DNA of 64,000 bases, from positions 27,074,765-27,138,764 of the forward strand of contig NC_089281.1 in NCBI RefSeq assembly GCF_963678975.1. The letters are read 5' to 3'. This document shows, piece by piece, positions 44,105 through 56,685 of this stretch (positions within the stretch are counted from its first letter, which is position 1; each line of letters opens with the position of its first letter). The notes below the pieces were generated by a model. The model saw only the letters and a list, made by a program, of their open reading frames with translations, did not search any database and was not told the DNA's origin. The DNA is from Dysidea avara. Taxonomy: Eukaryota; Porifera; Demospongiae; Dictyoceratida; Dysideidae. The position numbers and the translations under genes are program-made.

Positions 44105-45972
44105 TTATTGTTGGAATGACCCGATATATACTTTGTTAATAATGTTCATCTCTCCTTCCATGATAATTATTCCTCCAATCACTATTAGCCTGGAAGTGTT
44201 ATCACACACCACAGCTGAGCCCATTACCTCCATTGGGATAGTTGTAGTGAGTGTCCAAGTAGTAGCTGTAGAGTTGAGGGTGAAAACTTCATTAGTGAGT
44301 ATGTAATTTTGATCAATTTCCTTTTTTCCTCCTACTGCTAACACATATTTGTTATTCAGACTAATAGCAGCTAGACCACCCCGTGGAGTATCTATAAGAC
44401 GCTGCCACTTTAGTTGGTGACTAGACAAATTATTAAGAGGAGCGGCATACACTGCTGTAGAGGGATCGTTATCTGCATTATATCCACCTAACACATACAG
44501 CATGTCACCTGCTATGACTGATTGTGAAGATTGAAGTGGTTGAGGAAGATCATCACATTTGAACCATTGACCAGTAGTACCATCTAGTAGTTCAGTGGTA
44601 CTGAATGTGTTATCATCATCACCACTACCACCCATCACTATCATCATTGATTGGTGGCTAACAGCAGTGACCGCACCTCTTGCTGTAGGCATTTCTGTGT
44701 AGTCTTTCCATTGGCCACTATCCAGCACAAGTACCTTGTTAGTATATATATTCTTATTAGTCCTATTAAATCCACCAACAATAAGCAGTTTATCTATCAG
44801 AAAGGCCATGGCAAAAAGTGCATGTGGAGAGTCAATATAGTGTCCCATTTGTTAGTGTCTGGATGGTAAATGTTTACTGTGAATGGATCATCATCATCAT
44901 CATCCTGATTAGCTTTATTAACACCACCTCCCACATAGATTGCTCCATTATACAATACTGCAGTATGACCTGTTCTACCCATTGGAGGTGAGACTCCCTC
45001 CATCCACTGGATATTAACTGGTCCACTAAAGAAGTCGGGTATGGTGGATTCTTTTAAGGCCAGTTGTTGCTACATCAATAAACAACATCACATCTACACT
45101 AACACACCTAACAACAAACCTTCAACTGTGGTGATAGTTTGATCTCAGCCAACCATGACAAGGGATCCATCCCATCACGAGTGGTCTTCTTGCCGTACTC
45201 TTCCTTCATCATCTTGATCCTCTCAGACATGTCTGCTGCTGGAGGACGTAATCTTGCAATATCCTCCAAACATGACATAGCTAATGGCTTCAAATCTGCA
45301 TCACTTCCAGTCATCATGTCTATGTACTGTTGACGTCGCTCTACTTCTGAAGATAGAATTACACGTTTCTCTGTCTTGGGATCAATCTGTGACCATGATT
45401 TTGGAGAAGGCCATTGCCGGCTAGTGATGTGGAGGATCACTCCGCCAAAAGAGAACACATCTAATGGTGGTCCATATACTGGCTTATCATCTAATGCCTC
45501 AGGGGGCATAAACACAGAATTTCCTGGAGTTTCAGTCATCGTCCTTCTATTTCCTGTCATCATAATCTTTGCCACACCGAGATCTGTGATCTTTGCTTCA
45601 AGATGAGGGGTCACCAGGATATTATTAGGGGTCAAGTCCCTATGGACAATTGGGGGATTGTGGCCATGAAGATACCTCAGTCCTAGAGACACATCATGTA
45701 GTATTGACAGTTTCACCAGTAAGGGAATATTATCGTGTTTCTCTACCAGTGACGTCACACTCTCCTGCATCTTCTCCATCACCATAACCGGCAGTCCCAC
45801 CTCGTCACTCGAAGGATAATACACTCCGAGGAATGACACGATGTTTGGGTGACGTATCGTACTCCAGAGATGGCATTCTCGTAAGAAGTCATCCTTTATT
45901 TTAGCTGCTTCTGTTGGGCTAGCTAGCTGGAGTAGTAAGGAATGAACTTCTTTACCGGCACACAACTTTCCA

Positions 45973-48900
45973 CGGTATTGGTAAAATCGGGAGGGGAGCG
46001 GGAGCGGGAGCGGGAGCGGGAGATTGCTTGGTAAAATCAGGAACCGGGAATCGGGAGATCACGTGTCAATCTTTGCTGTCGCAAGTAACACACATACGTA
46101 GCTAGAGCGCCTGCAGTGCTGTGACGAAGAAACTAATATAAACTAGTAAATTATGAGCTTGAGGGGAAAAATAGCTATAGCTAGATAAAGTTTGCATGAT
46201 GGCCGTATATTAAAGGCTTTCATTAGAGCTTTATAGTATTAGCAGTGAATGCATAAAATTGTATTGTGTGGGTTTTTAGCACAGTAATTCACAAAGTGGC
46301 TATTTTAGTGGACATAAAATTTCTGAAAGGTAATTTCAGTGAATACATGCAGCAGTTATTTGGCATATTGGATTGTCTTACAATAATGAATGATGAGCAA
46401 CAGGCCTCCAGTCCTAGCTACATGGTTCTGCCCCAGTCTATACTAAAGTTCATGCACCCTACCAATCTAAAATCCATTCAACTAAACGTGATTAGACTTC
46501 CCATCAGACTTTGAATGCCAGCAGACTTTCAATGGATAGACTGAAGTACAGTACACCAAGCATAATTATTCTCTGAGTATACAAAACACATTAATAAATC
46601 ATAAAGTGTTAATTAGCTACAACATACAGTATGTAAAATCAAAGCTGCCTAAAGTAATATGCATATGACCCAGTTTTGTTCTGGAAATCATTAAGTTTAA
46701 AAGGTTGAATCCTGTGGCTTCTCATGCCATCATAATATAATGTATGACCATACCAGAAGCAAACTGCAGTAAAATGATTGTCACTACAAACAGTGCAGCC
46801 AGCTAGTTGATATCCATGACCATATATAGTTAAAACTTTTGGAATTGTCAATATTGATCTACCAGTCAAGGACTGGATATCAATCGGGATCATCCAAGGC
46901 ACTCGATTAAGAAATGACGATGCCATTACCTGTGGTACACCACGGCACTCATAAAATGTTTCTCTGTTTCTGCCAGTTAAATTTAATCGGTCAGTAACTG
47001 CATGGAGAGATTCATTTGGTGGTTGGCAATGAAATTCTGCACCACAGTAACCAACCATATCTCCAGCTATAGGAAAAATTTCATTAAAGTTATCTAATCC
47101 AGAGCTGAAGGAAAACGTAGAAGGGTATTTTGTTACCTCCGTGTTATGATTAGGGCAATGCTCAGAGGTACATTTAAGTTTAATTACCAGTTTCCAGATA
47201 TGTGTGAACAAGCAAAGACACCTATTATTCTCACCACCAAAACAATCATATTTCAAATTATTCTCCTGAGAAATTGTAAGATTTAATCTTGATTGAAGCA
47301 AATGCAAAAATAGTGTTTTTCCTTCATCCAGCTTTCCTTTATTCATCAATACAATTGCTGCTTTGAGAGAGTTCTCAGCTTCACTGTCACCAAAGGTATC
47401 CAAGAAAGATTTGTACTGTTTGCAGTGGAGTGACAATATTGTCAGGAAGTTATCAGAAGTGCAAGTGTTGGTGTATTCATTGTGCATCCATGGAAGAGAT
47501 TCTGGTACAGTACATGCACTGCAAAAAAAATCGGTAAATCCAGCTTTCCTTTTTAGATATTACATGCACTGTAATATCTAAAAAGCATATTGCATATGAT
47601 CATACGCACGTTTTGTCTTTAAATCAAATCTCACCACTCAAATAACATTTGCATTCTATAACATAGGCCATTCAAATTTGTAAAAGTACTGGAATTTCAT
47701 GACATAACCTTCTTGCAGAAAATTTATGTGTCATAAAAGGTAGGCAAATTTTATATGTCCATGTTGCCTCCTTTATAGGTTTGGTAACATATACATGTTT
47801 ATTTTAAATTCAGAGAGATTTTAGCCAAGCTTAACTAAAAGGCATAGTGTTGCTTTGAGCAATTACTTTTAAAAGATACGAGTGTAGTAGTGTAATATGA
47901 TAAAGAGCAAAATGAAGCGCCTCAAGAGCAGAGCAAAATTAGCAGTTTTGCTCTTGAGGTACAGTGCATCCGAGCTATACACAACATATACACAATGCAC
48001 ATGCACATGCTATAATGTAAACACAAACAAAAGCAATATAGCTATATACCTTATCAATTATACTATGCACATTACACTCAGACGGTCTTTACAATGCAAA
48101 CTACTATAGCTTATAAATGTGAGTTGATTCAAAAGACTTTTTTTGCTCACCTTATCCTTCACATGTGGTGCTGATCTCACAAAAGACTTGGAATTATTCT
48201 TACTGTTCCGATGGCTAAACCCTTGATATAAGGTGTCATCCCCAACGTAGTGTAGCATAAAATGTTGCCCGATACCCCAGAACTCAAATCTTCTGAATCG
48301 GTTATCACCCTTTTTATCCACAGAATCAAGATCAATGGTACTACTTTTTTTTCTTGAATTCACATCCTCCATGTTTGACACTGTAAGATCCTACATGTAC
48401 CCATCTGTATTGATCGCACCTATAATAATTGCAATGTACAATTTATTTAATTACTGTATGACTCTAGAAATATAGTTATGTAAACTTGTTTTGTTAAACT
48501 GAGACAAGCTAGCTAGCTATATTGTAACTATACTCTTTAATATCTAGACCCTAACCTTAGCTTTTTCTTCTCTTGTTCCCATTTGTCCGAATCAGGCCCG
48601 AGGTTGTAGATATACAAGCTGCCGCCTTTTGGCTGAACAGGAGGATCTACACTAATCTGTAGCTTTCCACTGATAGCTTTCGAGAAGTAATTATGCGCCT
48701 CCGCAGATGTCAAGTTATTGACAGCGTCTTCTACTGCAGGAACACATAGCACATCTTCCTCCATTGTGCATGCACGGCCGCACTATAGCTACGTGCAGCT
48801 CTATACTATACTTGCAAAATCACGCCTGCCGTTCGTAGCAAGTGAGAGATTTAGTTTGCACGTGATTACAAGTGAGATATTTAGGAGAAGTCGCACGTGA

Positions 48901-48980
48901 TCTCCCGATTCCCGGTTCCTGATTTTACCAATCATTCTCCCGCTCCCGCTCCCGCTCCCCTCCCGGTTTTACCAATTCCC
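45973..48980 (-). mobile_element. DNA element carrying a USP-like cysteine-protease gene
   Basis: Flanked by a perfect 8-bp duplication ACTTTCCA (45965-45972 and 48981-48988). Ends: CGGTATTGGTAAAATCGGGA on the left and GGGAATTGGTAAAACCGGGA on the opposite strand, each followed by GGGGAGCGGGAGCGGGAG; a subterminal block (GGTAAAATCAGGAACCGGGA, ATCGGGAGATCACGTG) also matches. Total 3008 bp. The empty site survives in copy B at 61608-61618. The only gene visible is the protease-like one; no transposase was recognised. The 8-bp duplication fits hAT, P or related superfamilies. Confidence 0.85.
46639..48764 (-). CDS. USP/C19-like cysteine protease of the inserted element
   Basis: Minus strand, at least three exons. 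Exon 1 48764 to about 48558: MEEDVLCVPAVEDAVNNLTS, ending before GTTAGG. Exon 2 about 48375-48151: FEFWGIGQHFMLHYVGDD, ending before GTGAGC. Last exon from about 47518 to the stop at 46639, with VPESLPWMHNEYTN before the first Met. Protease hallmarks in the last exon: a Cys box NTCTSDNFLTIL (compare N-x-C in ubiquitin proteases), a possible zinc site (LKCTSEHCPN), the PWMIPIDIQSLTGRSILTIP strand region, and a His box DNHFTAVCFWYGHTLYYDGM. The phase between exons 2 and 3 does not match directly, so a small exon may be missing. The family call rests on motif order; active-site spacing is compatible with C19. Whether it serves transposition or is cargo is unknown. Confidence 0.6.
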
Positions 48981-49258
48981 ACTTTCCATCGTATTCCACT
49001 TCGGACACTTTCCCATAGGCTCCATTACCTAGTGTCACTCCTGTGAACTTCACCCGAGATCTAGGAATGGTGAGATGGCGTGAAGCTGCCAATATTGAAG
49101 CCATTTAAAAGATCAGTTTGTAGCTTCAAGTTCAGAAGTTCGAGCTACATTTGTTGCCACCCGCTTCGCATGCGAGTTATCAGGTAAATACCTAGGCTTA
49201 TTTAAGGTAGTTAACGGGTAAATACCTGCGTCACATGTTACGGGTTAAGTCGTAATTA

Positions 49259-50137
49259 CAGGTTTTTGCAATTGAATTCGTCGCCTTTGCAATTGAATTC
49301 GTCCCGTTTGCAATTGAATTCGTCGGTATTGCAATTGAATTCGTCGGTATTGCAATTGAATTCGTCCCGTTTGCAATTGAATTCGTCGGTTTTGCAATAG
49401 AATTCGTCGCGTTTGCATTACAATTCGTCATAAACAAAACGGCTCCAAGAAACCAACCCGTTCATTAAGAGATGAACTATTTATGCCTTGGAGAGTTACA
49501 CTTGAGACACTAGAAGGTAATTGAAGCTGGTAGTACGCGAAGTTGATAGCTGTCTGACAAGTTAATTAGCTTGCTCGCGAGTGACCACACCCATCGCGAA
49601 TGGCGTAGTAGAGTTTGGAATGTTGTTGGAGAGGCTGTAGAGGAAGAATTATTGCCTTATAAAGAGTTGTTTACTACTGTTGTACTTGAACAAGTTCTTG
49701 TAGCAGCTGCTACATCATGTTTTCATGTTTGTTCCAGCTGCCATTCTTGTTATGGACGAATTTAACTGCAAAAGCGACGAATTCAATTGCAAAAGCGACG
49801 AATTCAATTGCAAACGGGACGAATTCAATTGCAAAACCGACGAATTCAATTGCAAACGGGACGAATTCAATTGCAAACGGGACGAATTCAATTGCAAACG
49901 GGACGAATTCAATTGCAAAACCGACGAATTCAATTGCAAACGGGACGAATTCAATTGCAAACGGGACGAATTCAATTGCAAACGGGACGAATTCAATTGC
50001 AAAAGCGACGAACTCAATTGCAATACCGACGAATTCAATTGCAAAGTCGCCGAATTCAATTGCAAAGTCGCCGAATTCAATTCCATATGGTACAGTTAGT
50101 GATACATCTAACCTAACCCTAACCCTAACCCTGTGTA
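49259..50137. mobile_element. Fold-back element with minisatellite arms
   Basis: Two arrays of a 21-bp unit (GACGAATTCAATTGCAAA plus three variable bases, with an EcoRI site) face each other: 49263-49425 (about 8 units, inverted) and 49757-50085 (about 16 units). Between them lie about 330 bp of unique DNA whose edges continue the inversion (AATTCGTCATAAAC and its inverse). Copy B (63587-63600) has GTCGTAATTAAGTCACAG uninterrupted, showing that the whole 880 bp is an insertion in copy A. Target duplication unclear. Right edge carries telomere-like repeats. Confidence 0.8.
50109..50132. repeat. Interstitial telomere-like repeat
   Basis: About four CCCTAA units at the right edge of the fold-back element (ACCTAACCCTAACCCTAACC). 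Confidence 0.8.
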
Positions 50138-50900
50138 AGTCACAGTACGTACGTGGGTACCGAATAAAAGGCACTATGCTAGATCAGTCTGGGTTGGGAT
50201 GATTATCCAGTCGAGGGTGATATACAGTACCAAGGAAGTTTGATGTACACCTTTAGCCGTTAGCAGGGAAGGGACTCAGCCTGTCAGCAGATGAAACTGA
50301 CTACGAGGAGACTTTTTATAAAGGTATAGTCCTTAACTGTCAAACGCCCGTATGTACGTAGTACACTTCAGTGTCACCCATAGCTTGGCAGGGCCGGGAA
50401 TTATGTTTTTTTTTCTTGTTTCTTTTATTCATGAGATTACCAGCCGTGACCCGTTTCCACCACCGGCTCTAACACTGAGATGGCCTGTCAGGAGATGAAA
50501 TCGACTACAGGAGAGATGTAAAGTAATCATTGAGTGATCAAGTATTGCTGTACGTAGTTTGCAGGGAGGAAACTCCTATCAAATAGCTATTCGTTTGTAT
50601 TACACCTGTAGTAAGTACCAGGGGACATGGCATAGAAGGGACCGTTACTATACAAGTCATACTGTAGGTGATCATTAGGCCATTGGATTACGGTCGTTCA
50701 TGTAGATTAACTAGTAAATCAAGTTGTGATGCATAGCAGCTAAGTAGCCTAAAGTATAAGTATAGGCAATGCATGGTGTAAAGGGATCTATGGGCAAGGC
50801 AAGATTATAATCCTTCCATGAATACAATCACAGTTACAATAATAGAATAATTGTTGTCAACTACCATACGTACTGTACATGCCAGTCGTAGCTATGCAGT
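50138..50900. other. Duplicated tail of copy A, then plain spacer
   Basis: 50137-50285 matches 63597-63745 (for example AGTCACAGTACGTACGTGGG). From about 50290 to the P element no feature was recognised; poly-T at 50407-50416. Confidence 0.6.
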
Positions 50901-51057
50901 AGTCTCGTCCTCGCAGACCCATTCTCCGGGGTGGCGCTTATCGATTAGAGATTATAAGCGCCCCCTCCGAAAGGGTCTGGTCATAGATAATATACGCGCT
51001 ATGGATAGGAAACAAATAAGCGCCCTAGTCATATCCTGGTTACGCGCCCCGTCTCGA

Positions 51058-52301
51058 ATGGCGACAGAATGTAGCAGCACTGATGTAGACTCTGTTCGAG
51101 ACTATAAGGATGTTTTAAGATGTGTTTTTGATTCTAAAGAGTGCAAAATAGATACAGTTAAGGCTAAAAGGTTAAAAAAGCTGGTGGAGGACCTTTGCAC
51201 AGTTCGAAATGAGGAGTTCATTAGCTACTATTGTATCGTAGAAAAGGATGTATCTCAGTTGAAGCGGAAAAAGAAGACATCTTTTAAGGATATGTACAAG
51301 TACTGCGCGGAGACTATGTCACGATACTTGAAGGGCATGAATATGGATGCTGAGTACAACAATCCAATTTTATGGCAGGTCTGGACTGCATGTCATGTTT
51401 CTTGTGTAGCTAGCCAATATATAAGATGGTAGTGGACTCGTAAGTCTCGAGGTATAGTAGTCATATGTGCATAACAATTCACTATTGTAGCAGCAAATCC
51501 CATGCATCCATATTATAATTATCAGCCTGAGTCTGTTCCTTCTTCAGGCCCTAAGGCTAAGTAAGAATTTGTGGTGAAGTGTAAGGGTTTTAAGTATATA
51601 ATATGTATGGAATGTAAACGATTGGCCCTAACATTGTGGAAAAATTCTGCTTTGTGATGTGTCTTTCACTTTGAAATGTTTTCCATTAGATGATAGTGGA
51701 GGTGTTATTTATGAAAGGGTCAGCTAATGAACTGACTACACAGTCTGTGTCACCATGTGTGGAGCCACGTGAATATTCTGTCATTGAGAAAAATGCCATC
51801 TACTATGCTGCTGGGTATGTGGTAAGGCAGACACTAAAAAAGTTTAAGACAGCAGATGATGATAGAGGAGCTGCAATTACCTCGGCTCTACTGAGCATGA
51901 TAGGAGAAGATGCTGAATCAGTTGAGGCCACTGCAACATACTTGGATTACATAAAGACCTGGACATTGAAAAGTGATCGCGGTGGATTAATTCATGTTTC
52001 TAACGATTGTTTTCACTTTTTCTGCGCAGTGGAAGATATAACTTATGAAAAGCTGGAGAAAGGGTCCAGTAGGGCTGAATTTATAACTGAACTGATGGAC
52101 CACCAGACTGTACAATTCTATTGGGATGTTATTGCTGGTGGGCTTGAGGAGGATTGGTCCAGTTATTTGCTCCATGACATTGCCACTTTGTGGTTCACGA
52201 TCCGTGGTTTTACTGTTGCTGGAAGGATATTAGAAGAGTATAAAACTGGGTTAAAGAAAAACATTAAAGGATCAAAAGGGTTGAGAAAAGAACTTCATTA
52301 A
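51058..52301 (+). CDS. Second gene of the P element, P-transposase C-terminal-like
   Basis: Two open segments. 51058 to about 51377: MATECSSTDVDSVRDYKDVL, lysine-rich, ending ILWQ before a GTCTGG donor. 51690-52301: SVIEKNAIYYAAGYVVRQTL, then TLKSDRGGLIHVSNDCFHFF, ending GSKGLRKELH. The AGYVVR and RGGLI pairing is what I know from the C-terminal region of P-type transposases, so part of that region seems to be encoded here on the opposite strand from the main gene. It converges with the transposase gene, 97 bp apart at their stops. The exon join is not certain; a start earlier in the 50851-51432 frame would run into the inverted repeat. Confidence 0.55.
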
Positions 52302-52397
52302 CTTAGTACTGTAGTATTGTTACCATGAATAATGAATATCATTGCAAATGAACTAAATGAATTTACAGGTGTAGTTTACAGTGTACACAATAGTATC

Positions 52398-55300
52398 TCA
52401 AACAATCCTTCTAACACATCTTCTTTTAGGAAGTGGCCTACACAATGGGGATAATTCTAAGTTAGATCTTTTCTTGGTGATACTACTGCTGGTACCAGAA
52501 ACAAGAGACTTTTGTATTATAATTGCTTGTGCATTGTGCAGGAATTGCTGTTCCGATGGGTTGTCGTTGCGTTGACCTCTTGATCTTTGCTGTCCAAAAT
52601 AGCTCTCAACTGTGTCCTGGTTGAACCTCTCTGACAATAAGTAACCAGCATTGGGTTGTGACAACAGGAATTTTGCCATCTCACAAAAAGAGTACACTGG
52701 AATGACAGTACATACACATCATTAAAAGGAAATACCTTGAAAATGATAATATGCTTACCGGCAGCTTACCGGTCATTTTTAACCCTGATGTTGTTTGTGA
52801 TGGTAGTAGGCAGAATTGCTTTGCAGCTTTAGGAATTGCATCCCTAGATTTTACGTGTGCTTCCCAATCATTAAGATACTTCAGAAAGGTTTGTTCAAGC
52901 CACTGTAAAATGCAATTGAATATTGTAGGCTGAAATACAATATACCTCAAATCTAGAATCATCAGCTTTTTCATATGCTGCCAAGTCTGGTTTCTTGCTT
53001 CTTATCTCTTGGTGAATTATCCTTGTATTTAACATGTCAAAAAATCTGTCAAATGTTCGACAGAACTGCTCAGTTTCCTCAGTGCCCTGCATGATGCCAA
53101 GACTTCTCAATGTGTCAAATGCATTTGCCACTGATGAGCTTAGTACCTACATATTAAAGGGTTTGGTATGCAATATAGTCATGACAAAGATTTTGCCAAA
53201 CTATGTATCATATACGTCAGAAGTTTGGGAATTGAATGAACTCATCCACTAATTATATATAATGTTTAAAATTATGATTGATGTATTAAACTTTTATCTG
53301 CCAAACTAGGAGAATATGCTGATTCTCCAAACTCAAACGGTCATCATTTACGATACAAAGTAGGGTTACGGTATATACAGCCATAGATGTACAATAAATT
53401 ATGGACTCTGTCTGTACTTTTACCACTGAAATATTGGCTCCATTTGAAGTGCAAGTTATTTTACCATTTTTGAAGATTTTGATTGCACCTTTAAATTTGA
53501 AATACATTCATACCAGAAACACAAAATTTGAATGCATTTGTATGGTTTCCTGATTGGCTAGAAAAAGGACAGTTAAAAGACAACCCATATAATTATTAAA
53601 GTATCCAGCATATAGACAGGAAATTCTATATACAGCTTATCACAAATATTATACCTGGGCAGCCAGACGGACATTCATCCTGGAATATGATGTTAAGTGC
53701 AAGTGTTCTCTCTTTATCTTGTTGCCAATATACAGACCTGAAACACATTGGGACTTCTCCACCAGTTCTATTAGATGTGCCCATTTGATTTCTTTACCAT
53801 TATTCTACAAACCATATCATGAAATGTGACCGGATTTGCGAAAAAGGGGTCTTCCACACACATCCACATTTGCAACTTTGTAGGGCCATAACTTTGTGTT
53901 CTTGTATGTTACTATCCTACAAATTTCACCACCCTTTGCACTCTTTTAGTGCTCTCAACTGTGCAAATTACAAGTCCATAGGCTTTACAGGTCCAAAGTT
54001 ATGAGTTGTTGAAGGTGGTAAAGTGGATGTGTGTGGAAGACCCCTTTTCGAAAATCCAGTCACAAATAAAGAAATGCTATATTCAAGTATAATTACTTCC
54101 AAATGACGTGTTCCTTTAGCTTGAGAATTGCTCCAAGCATTCCTAGTTGTTTTCATTAAATGTGGTACATCAACCATGAAGTACACAAATTGTCCGGGTA
54201 GGGTTAAGTTTGGTGCCTTGTAAGTTATACCCATCTTCTTGTACTTTTCTATCGAATGACAGGCAAAAAACTTCCTATTGCTACTGGCACCATCAGCAAC
54301 CATACATATAACCTATAGAAAGGTACATCATGATTTTCTAATAACTATATGCATCATATTTACCTCTAGCCCCACTAAAGACAGCATCCGAACTGCCTTC
54401 CATGTCATGTATACCAAATCATCAGCAGACACACCTATAAATAAAGCTTTAATGTGCTAACTTTGTATGTAGAAATTCACCTGTTGTAGGGAACTGAGCA
54501 ATTGGAATATCCATTTTGAAGAATATTCCCCTCACCATCAGCACAAGCATATGCGTAGCCACAACCCTCTCCCTAATCTGTGTTCCTTGATTACACCTCC
54601 TTCTTAACTCTTCAAATCGTTCATCAAAAGTTTCTTCACCATAGTCAACAAAGCCAGTTATTTCTCCAGTTGTTTTATTGAATACTAAATCCTCCCTTAT
54701 TTTCATTTCATCAAACGCTATTGTAACATACCTACACCATGTAATAAATCAAGTATAGTAACTCCATACAGTAAACCCACCTCTTCCATGGAGGCAATGT
54801 GTCAATCTTAAATTCCTCTCTCATGTAATTTAGTAGCTCAGCATTGAAGCCAGATTTGAGTTTCATCCAGTTGGTGTAATCCCTCAGCGTTCCTCTTGAT
54901 GGTAATCGTATAAAGCCAGACTCTCTTATAATATCATACGTCTTGCCAGAGGTTAACATAATGTTGAGGCACCACCTTATGAAAAGTGGATGCCATCGCA
55001 CACCATTCTTCTTAGCTCTGCAAGCAGCTGCCTAAATGATAACAAGTATATTAAGTCAATGGTGCTTGGTAATACAAACAGATGCATACATACCTGTTGT
55101 TCCCAAAAAATGCGCTTGAATTCATCTCTGACTGATTCAGCATTGCTGCAGTCTTCTACCATCATTTGCAGGTCCTGGGCCAAGCCTTCATCTACTTCAA
55201 TACTATCAGTTTTAACCAGCATCTCAAGTTTTGCTCTCAGTCGTTTCAGCTGTCTGTTTTTGTTGTGTATTGCTTTTCGGAGGGATTGCAGGTGAGCTCG

Positions 55301-56136
55301 CCTCTGAGGGGTGGTAAAGAACCTGATGTTCTTATTAGGATGTGGGTTACGTGGCTGTTTCTTGTGTCTGCATAATAAAACTCTCAAAGTATTACGGTAA
55401 TTGGAACAAACAGAGCACACTCCAGATGTCGAAAGCAATACTGCACAGTTTCTATGTCTAATTGTGGAACACTGTGGCTCTTCTTCTTCAATGCTAAAAC
55501 ATATATCTTCTTCAAGAAAAGCAATGGTCTCTCCTGTTCTGGTTAGAAATCTTCCCTTCCTTTGTTTTGCCAACTCAACAAATTGTTTGTCTGAGTTACC
55601 AGTACAAAGATGACAACTGTTAATATGGTGGATAAGCCTTTCTGCACTCTCTGCTGTTAGATGTGTAGGCTGTTTGTATAGTAAATCAGATTCTGGAGAT
55701 ATTAAATGGTTAGCAGTATGAAGTTCCCAAGTTAAATTGCTTCTAATTTGCAAAACATGAAAAATAATAACTGGAGTGCCCAACTGCTGTTGTCGTAATT
55801 GTATACATTGGATTTCATCATCAAATTTATTAATAATCCATCCCTTTGGTAGTGTTACAGTAGACAAACTAGCATACAAACTTGCAAGGGTATCCTAATA
55901 TTTTAGCTCAAGATTGCACAGCAACACACAAAGTTGCATACCTCTCCATGTGCTGGTGTACTTTCATTTGCAGCAACTGCTCTCTTCTTTGATGATTTAA
56001 ACCGTCGCCCAATGCACTTCTTGCTTCTCCTACCATACCCATGACCTCCTGGCCTTTTAGGCTTACCAGGCATACCCAGATAAACTGTTGTTACACTGAC
56101 ACCATTATGTGTAACAGGTGAAATCAAGAAATACAA
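52398..56136 (-). CDS. P-element-like transposase (THAP9-related), about 10 exons
   Basis: Minus strand. Exons, approximate: 56136-55942 (basic, MPGKPKRPGGHGYGRRSKK), 55893-55094, 55031-54783, about 54733-54482, about 54434-54364, about 54312-54093, about 53812-53657, about 53148-52949, about 52909-52760, about 52697-52398. Landmarks in order: CSVCSNYRNTLRVLL; HPLFIRWCLNIML and RLPSRGTLRDYTNW; AFDEMKIREDLVF (first catalytic Asp) and GEITGFVDYG; MVADGASSNRKFF; FVYFMVDVPHLMKTTRNAW; REHLHLTSYSRMNVRLAAQ; VLSSSVANAFDTLRSLGI; YLLSERFNQDTVESYFGQQR and NDNPSEQQFL. All match P/THAP9 transposase order, and every exon is open with usable splice sites. No N-terminal THAP finger is visible; a basic region stands in its place. 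GTP-dependent cut-and-paste activity is inferred from the family. Confidence 0.85.
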
Positions 56137-56685
56137 TGAATAATTGAGCTATAGCAGAAAACAACAAATTAGATATAAAGTAACAGATCAATGTCTACTG
56201 TTAACCCAGGAATACATAAAGTAGGTAGCCTAAAGCTAAGACAATTCAACAATGTGGAATATTATCAAAGGAAACCAAAGCAAAGATGCTGGTAAATCAG
56301 ATGGTGCAGAGATCATCACTATTATTCAAGGTTAATGAATACGGCTAACTACACCACGAATACACATAACACCAGCAAAGGCCTATAATGTGTGATTTAC
56401 AAGCCAAAAAGACGAACACTCGCTCGTAAAAGATGAAAAATCGTTTTTACTAGTACTGGCAAGCTGACATACAATGGACCCGCTTTAAGCGACAAAAATA
56501 TAAAGTTACAAATGTATTCAATAATCTAACATTTTAAGGTGCTTACCACAACGTCTTATAGCGAGACTGAATTGTTTTCACTAAGACGCGCGAAACGAGG
56601 TGCGTGCCACGTCTTTTCTACAGGTTGCTATAGGCTCACGTGAAAAGTTTCCTATCCATAGCGCGTATATTATCTATGGTCTGGT

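Larger units (their letters stand above)
44105..49104 (-). pseudogene. Kinase-Kelch fusion gene, copy A (disrupted)
   Basis: Paralogue of the intact gene at 59732-61724. The kinase exon runs from ATG 49104 (MASILAASRH) to about 45118 but is split by a 3.0-kb element at 45973-48980, right after the codons for GKLCAGKEV. The Kelch exon covers about 45073-44105. Copy A reads AATATAGTG near 44838 where B has AATAGTG, so the Kelch frame shifts between the first and second blades. Kinase motifs that remain: HRDLTPNNIL, ITDLGVAK, MPPEAL. The acidic insert in the first Kelch blade is six Asp here against 17 in copy B. Either lesion would abolish the normal fusion protein unless the insertion is spliced out, which the sequence does not suggest. 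Confidence 0.85.

Noticed and set aside
45139-45606. Plus-strand frames opposite the kinase exon (also at 60775-61242)
   Set aside because: Antisense shadows, preserved only because both paralogues are conserved.
49757-50085. Regular repeats resembling a CRISPR array
   Set aside because: Units are directly adjacent 21-mers with no unique spacers, in eukaryotic DNA with an opposed partner array.
50109-50132. A true chromosome end
   Set aside because: Only about four telomere-like units, with ordinary duplicated sequence continuing on both sides.
49717-50202. Long open frames on both strands (up to 161 codons, NSIANGT-type repeats)
   Set aside because: They are translations of a 21-bp minisatellite, whose length is divisible by three, so every frame stays open. 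No coding signal.
54990-55295. Plus-strand frames opposite the P-element transposase
   Set aside because: Shadows of the well-supported minus-strand exons.
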